Program-made: the position numbers and the translations under genes
DNA from: Mycobacterium sp. 1164966.3
Lineage (GTDB): Bacteria > Actinomycetota > Actinomycetes > Mycobacteriales > Mycobacteriaceae
DNA: 64,000 nt
Direction of reading: 5' to 3'
Assembly: GCF_001665395.1 (NCBI RefSeq)
Contig: NZ_LZSG01000067.1
Location: forward strand, 1-64,000
Notes under the pieces: generated by a model
Databases searched by the model: none
Told to the model about the DNA's origin: nothing
The model's input: only the letters and a program-made list of their open reading frames with translations
Part shown: piece by piece, positions 26,511-35,413 of the stretch
Layout of the letters: each line of letters opens with the position of its first letter
Numbering within the stretch: position 1 is the stretch's first letter

Positions 26511-26570
26511 GCGAGCGTCCCTGAAATGCCGGCCAAAGCGGCTTTTCGGTGTACAAGTACGGACGCTCGC
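26511..26570 (-). terminator. Inverted-repeat hairpin after lipoprotein gene
   Basis: GCGAGCGTCC at 26511-26520 is the exact inverse complement of GGACGCTCGC at 26561-26570. Inside it is a second small hairpin, AAAGC-G-GCTTT followed by T and CGG. It begins 3 bases after the stop of the minus-strand lipoprotein gene, so it may end that transcript, but there is no long U run. The inner GGCTTTTCGGTGT resembles the repeat core at 15.9 kb. Confidence 0.4.
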
Positions 26571-26572
26571 GT

Positions 26573-27298
26573 CTAGAGCTTGCCCACTTTGTCAGCGATC
26601 TGGCGGGCGATGTTGACCGCGGCGCCGGCCGCGGGGTTGGTAGCGCACGCGGCGACGTCGACGACGACGTTGTTGCTTGCAGTCAGTGCGCGCTGGCACG
26701 CCCAGCCATTGCCGTCCTGCAGCGTATCGGTTGTGCTCAGGACGTTGTTGGTGTTGTCGATCGGTCCCATGGTGAATACCTTGTCCGGTCCGCCCGGCGA
26801 CAAGACTTGGTATTCGTGGTTGGCGCACAGCGGCCAGAATTCGGCAGATGCCTTGAAGAAGTTCGAAGCGCCCTTGGCGTCAGGGAATTGCACGACGGCC
26901 TGGATGACGTGATGAGCAAAGTTGGGCACAGGTTCCTGCAGCTCCTGCGACCGCACGGCTTTCCACCCGCTGCTCGCGTATATCGTGGACTCCGCCGGTT
27001 GGGTGAATCGGCAATTCTTGTCTGGCTTTCCGGCGCTGGTGTCGGCCATCTGAGTGAGCGTCGCCTTGACCGGCACCTCGGCGTCCGCCGCCATCGCGGT
27101 ACCGATCTCGGCCGGACTGAGCAACAGCCCGTCGAGGGCGTCCGCCGCAACCGGGGGCCGTGATGGCGCTGTGGAGCCGGATGTACCGCTCGTTCCGTCG
27201 GAGTTTCCGCCACTGCCGCAGCCGGCGAGCAAAACGACGGCGGCGGCCGCCACCGCTAACCGCTTCGAAGGGTCCAATCCCCCTTGGCCTTTGAACAT
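26573..27298 (-). CDS. Lipoprotein with PknH-like sensor domain
   Basis: A 241-residue exported lipoprotein. The signal reads SKRLAVAAAAVVLLAGCGSGG with the lipobox Cys near residue 27, then a Ser/Gly/Thr linker. The mature domain has LDGLLLSPAEIGTAM, a Cys in DKNCRFTQPAE, WPLCANHEYQV, WACQRALTASNNVVVDV and AACATNPAAGAAVNIARQI. This is the pattern of the extracellular PknH-type sensor domain, which has conserved disulfides. M. tuberculosis has free-standing relatives among its lipoproteins. The ligand is unknown. ATG 27298 gives a proper signal peptide. It is divergent from the cyclase-LuxR gene, with a gap of about 190 bases. Confidence 0.82.
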   Translation of the reverse strand: MFKGQGGLDPSKRLAVAAAAVVLLAGCGSGGNSDGTSGTSGSTAPSRPPVAADALDGLLLSPAEIGTAMAADAEVPVKATLTQMADTSAGKPDKNCRFTQPAESTIYASSGWKAVRSQELQEPVPNFAHHVIQAVVQFPDAKGASNFFKASAEFWPLCANHEYQVLSPGGPDKVFTMGPIDNTNNVLSTTDTLQDGNGWACQRALTASNNVVVDVAACATNPAAGAAVNIARQIADKVGKL

Positions 27299-27487
27299 GG
27301 AACTCAGCACGAAAACCACTCGGTGGCCGTCACCAGTCCACCGAGAGCCGTTGACCCGTTCACGCTCCCGACCTTGCCACACCCTCCCTAACTGGGCAAA
27401 CAACTCTGGTGGCCGGACGCGACGTAGGCATACCCGAGCGGCAACTATCGGCAATTTTGCCGATGATACGTAGCACTGGCGCGCCAC

Positions 27488-30400
27488 ATGCTGGCTAGCA
27501 TGAGCGAATCAGAGCGAAGCGACCCAGAGATGGTTGAACTGCCCACCGGAACCGTGACGTTGCTACTGGCCGACGTCGAGAGTTCGACGCGGTTGTGGGA
27601 AACCCAGCCCGAGGCGATGAAGGCCGCGGTCGCGCACCTGGACCAGGTACTTGCCAAGGCGACCGCCACGCACAACGGTGTACGGCCTGTCGAACAGGGC
27701 GAGGGCGACAGCTTCGTCATCGCGTTCACGCGGTCCGCCGACGCCGTCGCCTGCGCGCTCGACCTGCAACTGGCCGCGTTGACACCGATCAAACTGCGCA
27801 TCGGTGTGCATACCGGCGACGTACAGCTGCGCGACGAAGGCAACTACATCGGCCCGACGATCAACCGCGCCGCACGCCTGCGCGACTTGGCCCACGGTGG
27901 TCAGACGTTGTTGTCAGGCACGACGGAACCACTTGTCGTCGACCAATTTCCGCCGGAGGTCACCCTCACCGACCTTGGTACCCATGCCCTTCGTGATCTA
28001 CCCCGCCCGGAACGCGCAATCCAACTGTGCCATCCGGACCTGCGAAACGACTTCCCACCACTACGCACGTCGAATGCTGCTGCGGCCGAGCGTCTTCCGC
28101 TGCAACTGACGAACTTCATCGGTCGTCAATCAGAGATGAAAGACATCCGCGCGGCACTTGCCGAGAACCGACTCGTCACCCTGACCGGCGCTGGCGGCGC
28201 CGGTAAGACGCGGCTGGCGGTCCAGGTCGCCGCGTCAGTTGCGTCGGAATACGCCGGCGGCGTCTGGTATGTCGATCTGGCGCCGATCACCGACCCCGAC
28301 GTGGTACCGACGACCGTGGCTCGCGCGTTGGGCCTGCCTGACCAACCCGGTCAACCCGTCACAGAGCTGATCCTGCGGTTCATTCGCGATCGCCACATGC
28401 TGATGCTGCTGGACAATTGCGAACACCTACTCGACGCCAGTGCCGATTTGATCGCCGCCTTGCTTGCCGGCTGTCCGGCATTGACCTTGCTGACCACCAG
28501 TCGCGAACCGATCGGCGTTCCGGGCGAGGTGAGCTGGCGGGTACCGTCGCTGTCGCTGGCCGACGAAGCCGTCGAACTGTTCAGTGATCGCGCCCGACGG
28601 ACCAAGCCCGACTTCCGCATCGCCGCAACCAACAAAGACACCGTCACCGAAATATGTCGCAGGCTGGACGGCCTGCCGCTGGCCATCGAGCTCGCCGCGG
28701 CCCGGGTCCGCGCCCTGTCGCCGAACGAAATCCTGCACAGCCTGCACGACACGTTCCGCCTGCTGACCGGTGGAGCTCGCACCGCCGTACGCCGCCAGCA
28801 GACCCTGCGCGCATCCGTCGACTGGTCGCACGCATTGCTCAGCGAACCCGAACAGGTGCTCTTCCGAAGGCTTGCAGTGTTTTTCGGCGGATTCGACCTG
28901 GACGCGGCCCAAGCAGTTGTCGGTGAGATGGAGCGGTATCAAGTGCTCGACCAGCTCACGCTGCTCGTCGACAAGTCGCTCGTCGTCGCCGAGGACAGCC
29001 CGCAGGGCACCCGCTACCGGCTGCTGGAAACCGTCCGCCAGTACGCACAAGAAAAGCTTCACGAGTCTCGCGAAGGCAACGACGTCCGCGCTCGTCACCG
29101 CGACCACTACACCGCGATGGCCCGTCTGCTCGATGCACCGGCAGACGCGGCCCACCAACGGCGTATCGACGCAGCCGGAACCGACATCGACAATCTGCGA
29201 GCAGCTTTCGCATGGAGCCGGGAAAGCGGTGACACCGAACTTGCGCTGACATTGGCGTCGGCGCTGTTATCTCTTTGGTTGTCGCGCGGCCTGATGCGAG
29301 AAGGGCTGAATTGGCTCGCAGCCGCGCTTTCCGATGCGGACCGCGACGGTGTCGATGCTCCGGTGGCGCGGGTGCGGGCTGCTGTGGCCAGCGTCGTGTT
29401 GGAGTCTTTCCGGGGCCTGACCGTGGATCTCGACGATGCGGAGCGAATCCTGCCGAGGACGCGCGAATGTGGCGACCCGACGCTGGTAGCGCGAGCACTG
29501 ACAGCCTGCGCCTGCCGCGCCGCCGACGATCGCGAATTGTGCGTTACCTACTTCACCGAAGCGGCGGAAATCGCGCGTGACATCGGCGATTCATGGTGGC
29601 TGGGGCAGACACTCGCTCTAGAGGCAATGTACGCATTGTTGTTCGGCGAATCCGTAGTCGCGGGACAGGTCGCCGCCGAAGAAGCCCTCCAGATCGCCGA
29701 CAGGATCGGTGACGTGTTCGTATCCCACCAGTGCCGCTACGTCCGGGGTTGGGCGCAAATCTTACGCGGCGACCTGACCAACGCCCTTACGCAGCTTCGC
29801 GAGGTCGACGAGGAAACCACAGCGGCCGGCGAAGCGATGTTCTCGATGCAGGCAGCGTCGATTCAAGCAATCGCGCTTGCCTACCAGGGTCAGATCGACG
29901 CTGCCCGAACGACGGCCGAAGTTGCCCTCGAACGCGCAACCGACCTCTTTGACACCTACTCGGGAATCGTCTACGCCGCGTCGGCTCACGTCCACCTGGC
30001 CGTGGGCGACGGGTCCGCGGCGTGGGAGGCGTATGAAGCGGCGCGCGAACGCACCGCTATGGACCCGCAGCTGGCGCCGATGCACATCTGGGCGGCTTTG
30101 GCCCCGTTGGCTTGTGGTGATCTGGCCGCGGCCCGTCGGTGGGCCGATGACGTGGTGTCCTTGACCAAAGGCTGGAGTCTGGCGGCGGCCACGATAGCGC
30201 GGGCACGCGTAAAGATCGCGCAGGGAGAACTCGACTCCGCCGAACGCGACGCCTACGACGGACTTGACCTGGCCGCTCGGGTCGAGGGTGATCTACTCAT
30301 TCCGTTTGCTCTCGACTGCCTCGCGATTACGGCCGCCGACGCCGGAAATCACCCGATATCGGCGCGACTGTTCGCTGCGGCCGACGCAGCCCGCCAGCGG

Positions 30401-30775
30401 ATGGGCATGGTCCGCTTCAAAGTTCTCGAAGACATCGACGACGCCTGTATGGCCGTGGTACGGGAATCACTGGGCGACAAGGACTTCGACGTGATATGGG
30501 CGGAGGGCGCTGCGCTGTCACTCGACCAGGCGGTCGCCTACGCCCAACGCCGCAGGGGCGAACGTAAGCGGGCCAGTAGCGGGTGGGCATCGCTGACGCG
30601 AGCCGAACACGACGTCGTGAAGTTAGTCAGCGAAGGCCTGGGCAACAAGGAAATCGCCGCACGGCTTTTCGTGTCACCTCGGACCGTCCACGCTCACTTG
30701 ACCCACATCTACACCAAGCTCGGGCTGAGCTCGCGACTGCAGCTTGCCCAAGAAGCTGCGCGTCACAGCGGCTAG
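27488..30775 (+). CDS. Class III cyclase-ATPase-LuxR regulator (Rv0386-like)
   Basis: A 1095-residue multidomain regulator. The N-terminal cyclase domain (about 20-170) has both metal Asps (LLLADVESSTRL, GEGDSFVIAF), but the substrate-specifying Lys and Asp are replaced by Gln (PVEQGEGD) and Asn (YIGPTINRAARL). I recall the same Gln/Asn pair in M. tuberculosis Rv0386. A STAND-type ATPase follows (Walker A TGAGGAGKTRL near 236, Walker B LMLLDNCEHLLD), then a long TPR region. A LuxR helix-turn-helix at about 1035-1092 (GNKEIAARLFVSPRTVHAHL) provides DNA output. It could couple nucleotide or protein binding to transcription; targets are unknown. ATG 27500 is an alternative start. The stop overlaps the convergent fusion gene. 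Confidence 0.88.
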   Translation: MLASMSESERSDPEMVELPTGTVTLLLADVESSTRLWETQPEAMKAAVAHLDQVLAKATATHNGVRPVEQGEGDSFVIAFTRSADAVACALDLQLAALTPIKLRIGVHTGDVQLRDEGNYIGPTINRAARLRDLAHGGQTLLSGTTEPLVVDQFPPEVTLTDLGTHALRDLPRPERAIQLCHPDLRNDFPPLRTSNAAAAERLPLQLTNFIGRQSEMKDIRAALAENRLVTLTGAGGAGKTRLAVQVAASVASEYAGGVWYVDLAPITDPDVVPTTVARALGLPDQPGQPVTELILRFIRDRHMLMLLDNCEHLLDASADLIAALLAGCPALTLLTTSREPIGVPGEVSWRVPSLSLADEAVELFSDRARRTKPDFRIAATNKDTVTEICRRLDGLPLAIELAAARVRALSPNEILHSLHDTFRLLTGGARTAVRRQQTLRASVDWSHALLSEPEQVLFRRLAVFFGGFDLDAAQAVVGEMERYQVLDQLTLLVDKSLVVAEDSPQGTRYRLLETVRQYAQEKLHESREGNDVRARHRDHYTAMARLLDAPADAAHQRRIDAAGTDIDNLRAAFAWSRESGDTELALTLASALLSLWLSRGLMREGLNWLAAALSDADRDGVDAPVARVRAAVASVVLESFRGLTVDLDDAERILPRTRECGDPTLVARALTACACRAADDRELCVTYFTEAAEIARDIGDSWWLGQTLALEAMYALLFGESVVAGQVAAEEALQIADRIGDVFVSHQCRYVRGWAQILRGDLTNALTQLREVDEETTAAGEAMFSMQAASIQAIALAYQGQIDAARTTAEVALERATDLFDTYSGIVYAASAHVHLAVGDGSAAWEAYEAARERTAMDPQLAPMHIWAALAPLACGDLAAARRWADDVVSLTKGWSLAAATIARARVKIAQGELDSAERDAYDGLDLAARVEGDLLIPFALDCLAITAADAGNHPISARLFAAADAARQRMGMVRFKVLEDIDDACMAVVRESLGDKDFDVIWAEGAALSLDQAVAYAQRRRGERKRASSGWASLTRAEHDVVKLVSEGLGNKEIAARLFVSPRTVHAHLTHIYTKLGLSSRLQLAQEAARHSG

Positions 30776-33654
30776 CGTCGAACCGGGCCTAACCGCCCGT
30801 ACCGCTCAACGAGCACACCCGCTTGCCGGTCGGCCAGTGCCATCACGGTCAGCATCGGGTTGGCCATCGGGCTGGATGGAAACAAACCCGTGTCGCACAC
30901 ATAGACGTCGTCGAGACCATAGACAGCGCCGAATGAGTCCGTCACATGCCTGCGCGGATCGGCACCCATCGCCGTCGAACCGAACACATGGTTGGACGCG
31001 ACCGGAATATCCTGCGGCTCAAGGCGTGCGCTGCGAATGACGTCCGCGGCCCCAACATCGTCGTACCGCGACGCCAGTCCGTGGATCCCCGGAAGCACAC
31101 TGCGCGCTCCGGCGGCGAAGAACATCTCGACAAGCCGCGCCATCCCCTCCTGCAGACGGCTGACGTCGCCTGCACCCAAGTCGTAGCGAAAGCAGGACCC
31201 GCCGCCGGGCCGAATCCGCGCGCTTCCCAACGAATCCGCGCCATTCACCCACACCGCCCACGGCGCCATCCGGCCGATCTCCGCTCCGACGCCGAGAGGC
31301 GGGACGCCGAGTACCGAAGGGCTGGACCACACTGACTCGAGCGTGATGCCCTCGTCGAGAGACCCGGTCACATGATAGCCCTGCGTTGCGCCACTCCACG
31401 GCGACACGTCATCGTCGAAGATTCCGAAAACGATTGCACTGGGGTGCATTCGGACGTTACCGCCGAGGCAATCGGCGCGGTGTCCACTGCGCTGCAGGAT
31501 CAGCGGCGACGACAGGGCCCCGGCGCAGAGCACGGTGCACCGGGCGTCGACTCGGACTCGGTGTGTGCGTCGCCCGGTGATCGGATCGATGACGGCACCG
31601 CGCACCCCGCGAACACGATTCCGGTCCATGACGGCCTTGTCGACATGCACGGATGTGTACACCCGCCCGCCGGCGGCCAATAGTTCGGAGACGACGCTGC
31701 AATTTTGACCGTTTCGACAGAACGGCTCGACCCGATACCCGAGCGATTCGGCGCCCGCGCGGAACAGTTCGTTGCGACGGCCCTGCACCTCGTCGCCGAC
31801 GGGATGCGCTCCCATGAAGCGCTCCACCGCGTCGTAGTGGCGGGCCATGACTTCGGCCGAAAGTCCGTCGACGCCATCCACATCCGCCCATTGCCGGAAC
31901 ACGAAGTCGGGGGCGCGCATACGGATGGCGGAGTCGAACACCGAGCCGCCACCAAGGCATCGTGCCTGCAGGGTCGGCAGTCTCACGTTGCCTCGGGTAG
32001 TGCGCAGTCCACCGTCCCAGAAGAACCGAGCCAGAGTCTCCCCCGCCTCGCCACCCTTGTCGTGCTGCGCCAGAACGGGTCCGGCTTCGAGCACCACCAC
32101 GTCGAGCCCGGCCGTCGCCAAGCGCTTCGCGAGCACCACACCCGCCGGACCGGAGCCCACCACGCAGACATCGCACTCGAGCGCCAGCGCCCGGTCGTAC
32201 TCGGAATGCACACGCACACGCGCGGTTTGCGCCGCCACACTCATGTTCGGCGCAGGCCGTCGCGCCTCCAGCTTGGCCTGAACACCGTGGACCACATGCC
32301 GTGCCGCTCCGCCGGCCAGGCCGGCGACTGGTCCCGATACCGGCCGACGATATCCCGCCAGCACCTCCTCGAACGCTTCCAGGAAGCGCCGTACGTCGGG
32401 CTCTTCGAGGATCAGCGGCGGAAGGAGTTTGATCGCATTGACCCCAAAACCCGGTATATGCACCAAGATACCGCGCCGGTGCAGGTCGACATGCACTGCG
32501 GCGGCGAAACCGGCCGGCTCTGCGGCACTCAGGATGCGCTGCTGAACACGCAACGCCAGGTGGGCCGAAGTCTTGAAGTGAATGCCGATGATCAGTCCGG
32601 CACCGGTGATCCGGTCGATGACGTCGTATCGTTCGGCCAGTTCCCACAGGCCGCTGCGAATCCGGTCGGACAGCGCCTTGGCGCGGGCGGGTGCGTCGAG
32701 CTCGTCGAGCACCTCCAACGTTGCCAGCCCGGCCGCCATGGACAAGTTGTTCTCGGCGTAGGTATTCCAGTAGATGGGCCCGGACTTGAAGTCGGCATAG
32801 ACGCGGTCGTAGATATCCTGGGTGAGCAGCGCCGCACTCACCGGCGCCTCCCCGCCCGACAGGATCTTGCTGATGGTCAGCATCTGTGGCCGAACACCTG
32901 CTGCGTGGCAGGCGAACCATGAACCCAGCCGTCCCAATCCCGTTTGCACCTCGTCCATGACAAACACCGTGCCGTAGCGTTCGCACAGCTGCTCCGCCGC
33001 GCGCAAGTACTCGTAAGACACCGCCTCGCAAGTCATGCCCTGAACCGCCTCGACGACGAGTGCCGCGACGTCACCATATGCCAGCTCGCGGCGCAGTGTG
33101 TCAATGTCGTCACGCGGCACCGGCGTACACGTCGGCATCAGCGGTTCCTGGCCGGACTTCATCTCGGCGAAGCCGCACAACGAGATAGCGCCATAGGTGC
33201 GCCCGTGAAACGCACCGTCGAGGTATAGCCACCGACGCCGCCCGGTCACCTGCCGGGTGAAGCGGAGGCAGATGTCCACCGCCTCGGAACCGGAGTTCGC
33301 GAACACCACCTTCTGGAACGGCGGCCCGGCCAGGGTCAACAGGCGTTCCGCGAGTAGACCGCCCAGCACCGATGCGTTGACCGCGGTCAGGTTCGGCAGA
33401 TCCATGTCCAGGACGTCGCGCAGCGCCGCACGCACATGCGGATGATTGCGGCCGACGAAGTAGACACCGCCGCCGGTGAGCATGTCGAGAAACTCACGCC
33501 CGTCGTCGGTCCACAGGTAGGCGCCCTGGGCGCGGGTGAAAACCGCGTCCATTCCGGCGATTTCGAACATGTGCAGCAACCGCGGATGGACATGGCGCTT
33601 TGCTAAGTGCGTGCTCGAGTGCAGATGTTCCTGCACGAAATCGCCGAACGTCAT
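30772..33654 (-). CDS. Class III aminotransferase fused to GMC oxidoreductase
   Basis: A 960-residue two-enzyme chain. Residues 1 to about 440 are a class III PLP aminotransferase: VFANSGSEAVDICLRF, YLDGAFHGRTYGA, FVMDEVQTGLGRLG and PLP Lys263 in LTISKILSGGEAPV. After a linker, residues about 495-955 are an FAD-dependent GMC alcohol oxidoreductase: VCVVGSGPAGVVLAKRL near 498, CTVLCAGALSSPLIL, and the active-site SNHVFGSTAMGADP near 887 with ANPMLTVMALADR near 929. A GMC enzyme makes an aldehyde or ketone, and an aminotransferase could convert that to an amine or work in reverse. The start overlaps the sulfotransferase stop as ATGA. Domain assignment is strong; a joint pathway is inference. 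Confidence 0.9.
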   Translation of the reverse strand: MTFGDFVQEHLHSSTHLAKRHVHPRLLHMFEIAGMDAVFTRAQGAYLWTDDGREFLDMLTGGGVYFVGRNHPHVRAALRDVLDMDLPNLTAVNASVLGGLLAERLLTLAGPPFQKVVFANSGSEAVDICLRFTRQVTGRRRWLYLDGAFHGRTYGAISLCGFAEMKSGQEPLMPTCTPVPRDDIDTLRRELAYGDVAALVVEAVQGMTCEAVSYEYLRAAEQLCERYGTVFVMDEVQTGLGRLGSWFACHAAGVRPQMLTISKILSGGEAPVSAALLTQDIYDRVYADFKSGPIYWNTYAENNLSMAAGLATLEVLDELDAPARAKALSDRIRSGLWELAERYDVIDRITGAGLIIGIHFKTSAHLALRVQQRILSAAEPAGFAAAVHVDLHRRGILVHIPGFGVNAIKLLPPLILEEPDVRRFLEAFEEVLAGYRRPVSGPVAGLAGGAARHVVHGVQAKLEARRPAPNMSVAAQTARVRVHSEYDRALALECDVCVVGSGPAGVVLAKRLATAGLDVVVLEAGPVLAQHDKGGEAGETLARFFWDGGLRTTRGNVRLPTLQARCLGGGSVFDSAIRMRAPDFVFRQWADVDGVDGLSAEVMARHYDAVERFMGAHPVGDEVQGRRNELFRAGAESLGYRVEPFCRNGQNCSVVSELLAAGGRVYTSVHVDKAVMDRNRVRGVRGAVIDPITGRRTHRVRVDARCTVLCAGALSSPLILQRSGHRADCLGGNVRMHPSAIVFGIFDDDVSPWSGATQGYHVTGSLDEGITLESVWSSPSVLGVPPLGVGAEIGRMAPWAVWVNGADSLGSARIRPGGGSCFRYDLGAGDVSRLQEGMARLVEMFFAAGARSVLPGIHGLASRYDDVGAADVIRSARLEPQDIPVASNHVFGSTAMGADPRRHVTDSFGAVYGLDDVYVCDTGLFPSSPMANPMLTVMALADRQAGVLVERYGRLGPVRR

Positions 33655-35234
33655 GATACGCGATGGTCGGTCGAGTAGCCGTACTCGGTGAATACGGAAC
33701 TCCAGTGTTTACGCACGAGATCGGCCAGGTGGTCGTCGATGGTCAACACGTTTGTTCGGTATCCCTTCAAGCTGTCGAGGTATCTGCCGATAGTGGCGTC
33801 GTACTCAGGTACTTTCGGCAGGTCGAGGTGGCGGTAGATCTGGTCGAGGACGTCACGCGGGCGTGCGTCGAGATCCGCGTAGGTTACTTCGATGAAGTTT
33901 TCGGGCGGGATGAGCGCGCGGTCTTCGAAGAAGCGCTCGTAGAGACGCTGGCCGACCACCACCACCTGATTGGCACGTTCGGCGATGTACTCAGCTTTGG
34001 GCACCTGCAGGAAGTTGTCCCAGTCGACGTGGCCACGCATGTGCACGGTCGACGCGGCTACGACGAACGGATTCCGGTGGATGTGAACGAATTTCGCGTC
34101 GGGAAACACGTCCAGCAACATTCTGATCCGCGCGGTGTGCAGGCAGCTTTTCACGACGGGCCGCCGTCCGCCGGAGTGCATCCGGACCTTTGCGACGAAC
34201 CAGCGCAGTGCTGCCTTCCACTCGTCGCGCTCGTCCTCACGGGCCTCGAGGAAGTCGATGTAACGCTCGAATCTCGGCGAGCGGTCGGGCATCATGACCG
34301 ACAGGAACGGCGACAGCCCGGTCAACTTGGCCAGCGCGATCTCGTCCTCGCCCTCCTCGTCCCAGCCTTGCGCCATGTTGTCGAATCCTCTTGTCTCCGA
34401 GAGGAAGCCGGCGGTGAGTTTAGGAAAGATCGTGCGGCTGGTCGTCATGAACGTGGTGGGGAAAACCACTTGATACATAGTTGTGTGCGTGTTCGCGGGG
34501 TCGCGGCCCAACAGGTTGTGCAGATGTGTGGTGCCGGTTCGCCAGTGGCCCAGGATGATGATCGGCGGTGGGTCCACGACGCTTTCGGCGATGCGCCGAT
34601 CGTATCGGGCGCGCTCTATCGACCCCACCGCGGTGGCAGCGACGCTCCATGCGGTGATCCACGCCGCACGGGGAAGGTAGCGGGCACTCACTCGAAACCG
34701 GGCTTCGGCGAGTATCCGAAACCACATCGGCAGCTCGATGCCGGTGAGGATGTGATCGGTCGAGAAATACCGCTCGAGCCGCTGGACCCGCGGGGCCGCG
34801 GTCAGTCGGTCGGCCGAACGCCGGACCGGCGCGGGTGGCTGCGGAATGCCGGCGGGAATGCCGATCCGCTGCTGTACTTCAGGGTCTGCCAGGTAACCGA
34901 GGGTGAAAATCCGCTGCAGCGTGGCGAATTGGGTGCGCACGGGGTAACGCTCGGATAGTTCCCACGAGCGGAGCCGGGCAACTCGTTCGTCGAGGGCTGC
35001 CGCTGAGAACAGCCTGCCGCGTCGCTGTATTGCCGTCCCGACTTCGATCATCAGCAACAGGGTTCGCAGCTGCACCCGTTTGGCGAGCGGAAGCCGGGCC
35101 AGCAAAGTGTCCACGTACGACGCCACCCCTGTTGTCGCTGCGCCGGTTGGCTCGCTTGACGAAAACAGAGCCTCGGCGATCGCAGTGACGACGACGCATT
35201 CTCTGGTGGTCAGCACGTGCACAGGGACCCCCAC
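33651..35234 (-). CDS. GMC small-subunit-like domain fused to PAPS sulfotransferase
   Basis: A 527-residue chain. Residues about 8-165 resemble gluconate 2-dehydrogenase subunit 3, the small partner of some GMC dehydrogenases: LTTRECVVVTAIAEALF, YVDTLLARLPLAKR, GRLFSAAALDERVARL and LGYLADPEVQQRIGI. Residues about 220-527 are a sulfotransferase with the PAPS 5'-phosphosulfate loop ILGHWRTGTTHLHNLL near 230 and the 3'-phosphate block VHIHRNPFVVAASTVHM near 380. The next gene encodes a GMC enzyme fused to an aminotransferase, so the two polypeptides may bind through the GMC large/small pair. GTG 35234 is the first start, with two more GTG codons close behind. No Tat signal is seen, unlike many subunit 3 proteins. 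The small-subunit call rests on pattern only. Confidence 0.8.
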   Translation of the reverse strand: MGVPVHVLTTRECVVVTAIAEALFSSSEPTGAATTGVASYVDTLLARLPLAKRVQLRTLLLMIEVGTAIQRRGRLFSAAALDERVARLRSWELSERYPVRTQFATLQRIFTLGYLADPEVQQRIGIPAGIPQPPAPVRRSADRLTAAPRVQRLERYFSTDHILTGIELPMWFRILAEARFRVSARYLPRAAWITAWSVAATAVGSIERARYDRRIAESVVDPPPIIILGHWRTGTTHLHNLLGRDPANTHTTMYQVVFPTTFMTTSRTIFPKLTAGFLSETRGFDNMAQGWDEEGEDEIALAKLTGLSPFLSVMMPDRSPRFERYIDFLEAREDERDEWKAALRWFVAKVRMHSGGRRPVVKSCLHTARIRMLLDVFPDAKFVHIHRNPFVVAASTVHMRGHVDWDNFLQVPKAEYIAERANQVVVVGQRLYERFFEDRALIPPENFIEVTYADLDARPRDVLDQIYRHLDLPKVPEYDATIGRYLDSLKGYRTNVLTIDDHLADLVRKHWSSVFTEYGYSTDHRVS

Positions 35235-35413
35235 ACGTCGTCATCAATCAGGTAACTGTAGTCCCGATCGGGCGGTTGAAGGGGCGGATCGCAGGACGAA
35301 AACGGATCCAGGGTCCAGTTGCTGGCTGTCTCGTCGGCAAAGGCCCGTAAGGTGCCGCAGACCTGGTGCGCAGGCAGTTCCTCGTGGGCCGAATTCGAGC
35401 CACGCCGCCGCAC
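35210..35413 (-). CDS. Possible 67-aa protein in operon A
   Basis: An open frame starts at GTG 35413, whose first base is the last base of the SDR stop codon (TAGTG), and runs through the start of the sulfotransferase gene. The product would be acidic and Cys-containing, with CGTLRAFADETASNW, PFSSCDPPL and a C-terminal DDDVWGSLCTC. I do not recognise it. The coupling geometry and the otherwise empty 180-base gap in a tight operon argue for a real gene; the overlap and lack of a known family argue against. Confidence 0.4.
   Translation of the reverse strand: MRRRGSNSAHEELPAHQVCGTLRAFADETASNWTLDPFSSCDPPLQPPDRDYSYLIDDDVWGSLCTC

Noticed and set aside
31457..33031. 524-codon minus-strand frame within the aminotransferase-GMC gene
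   Set aside because: Same-strand alternate frame with Arg/Gly-rich translation; the fusion reading frame is continuous and carries all motifs.
30772..33654. Possibility that the aminotransferase-GMC fusion is an assembly error joining two genes
   Set aside because: The frame is continuous through a plausible linker with no compression or repeat at the junction, and the neighbouring gene shows a matching fusion. It should still be checked against raw reads.
33663..34958. 431-codon plus-strand frame over the sulfotransferase gene
   Set aside because: Antisense shadow; the PAPS-binding motifs are all in the minus-strand frame.
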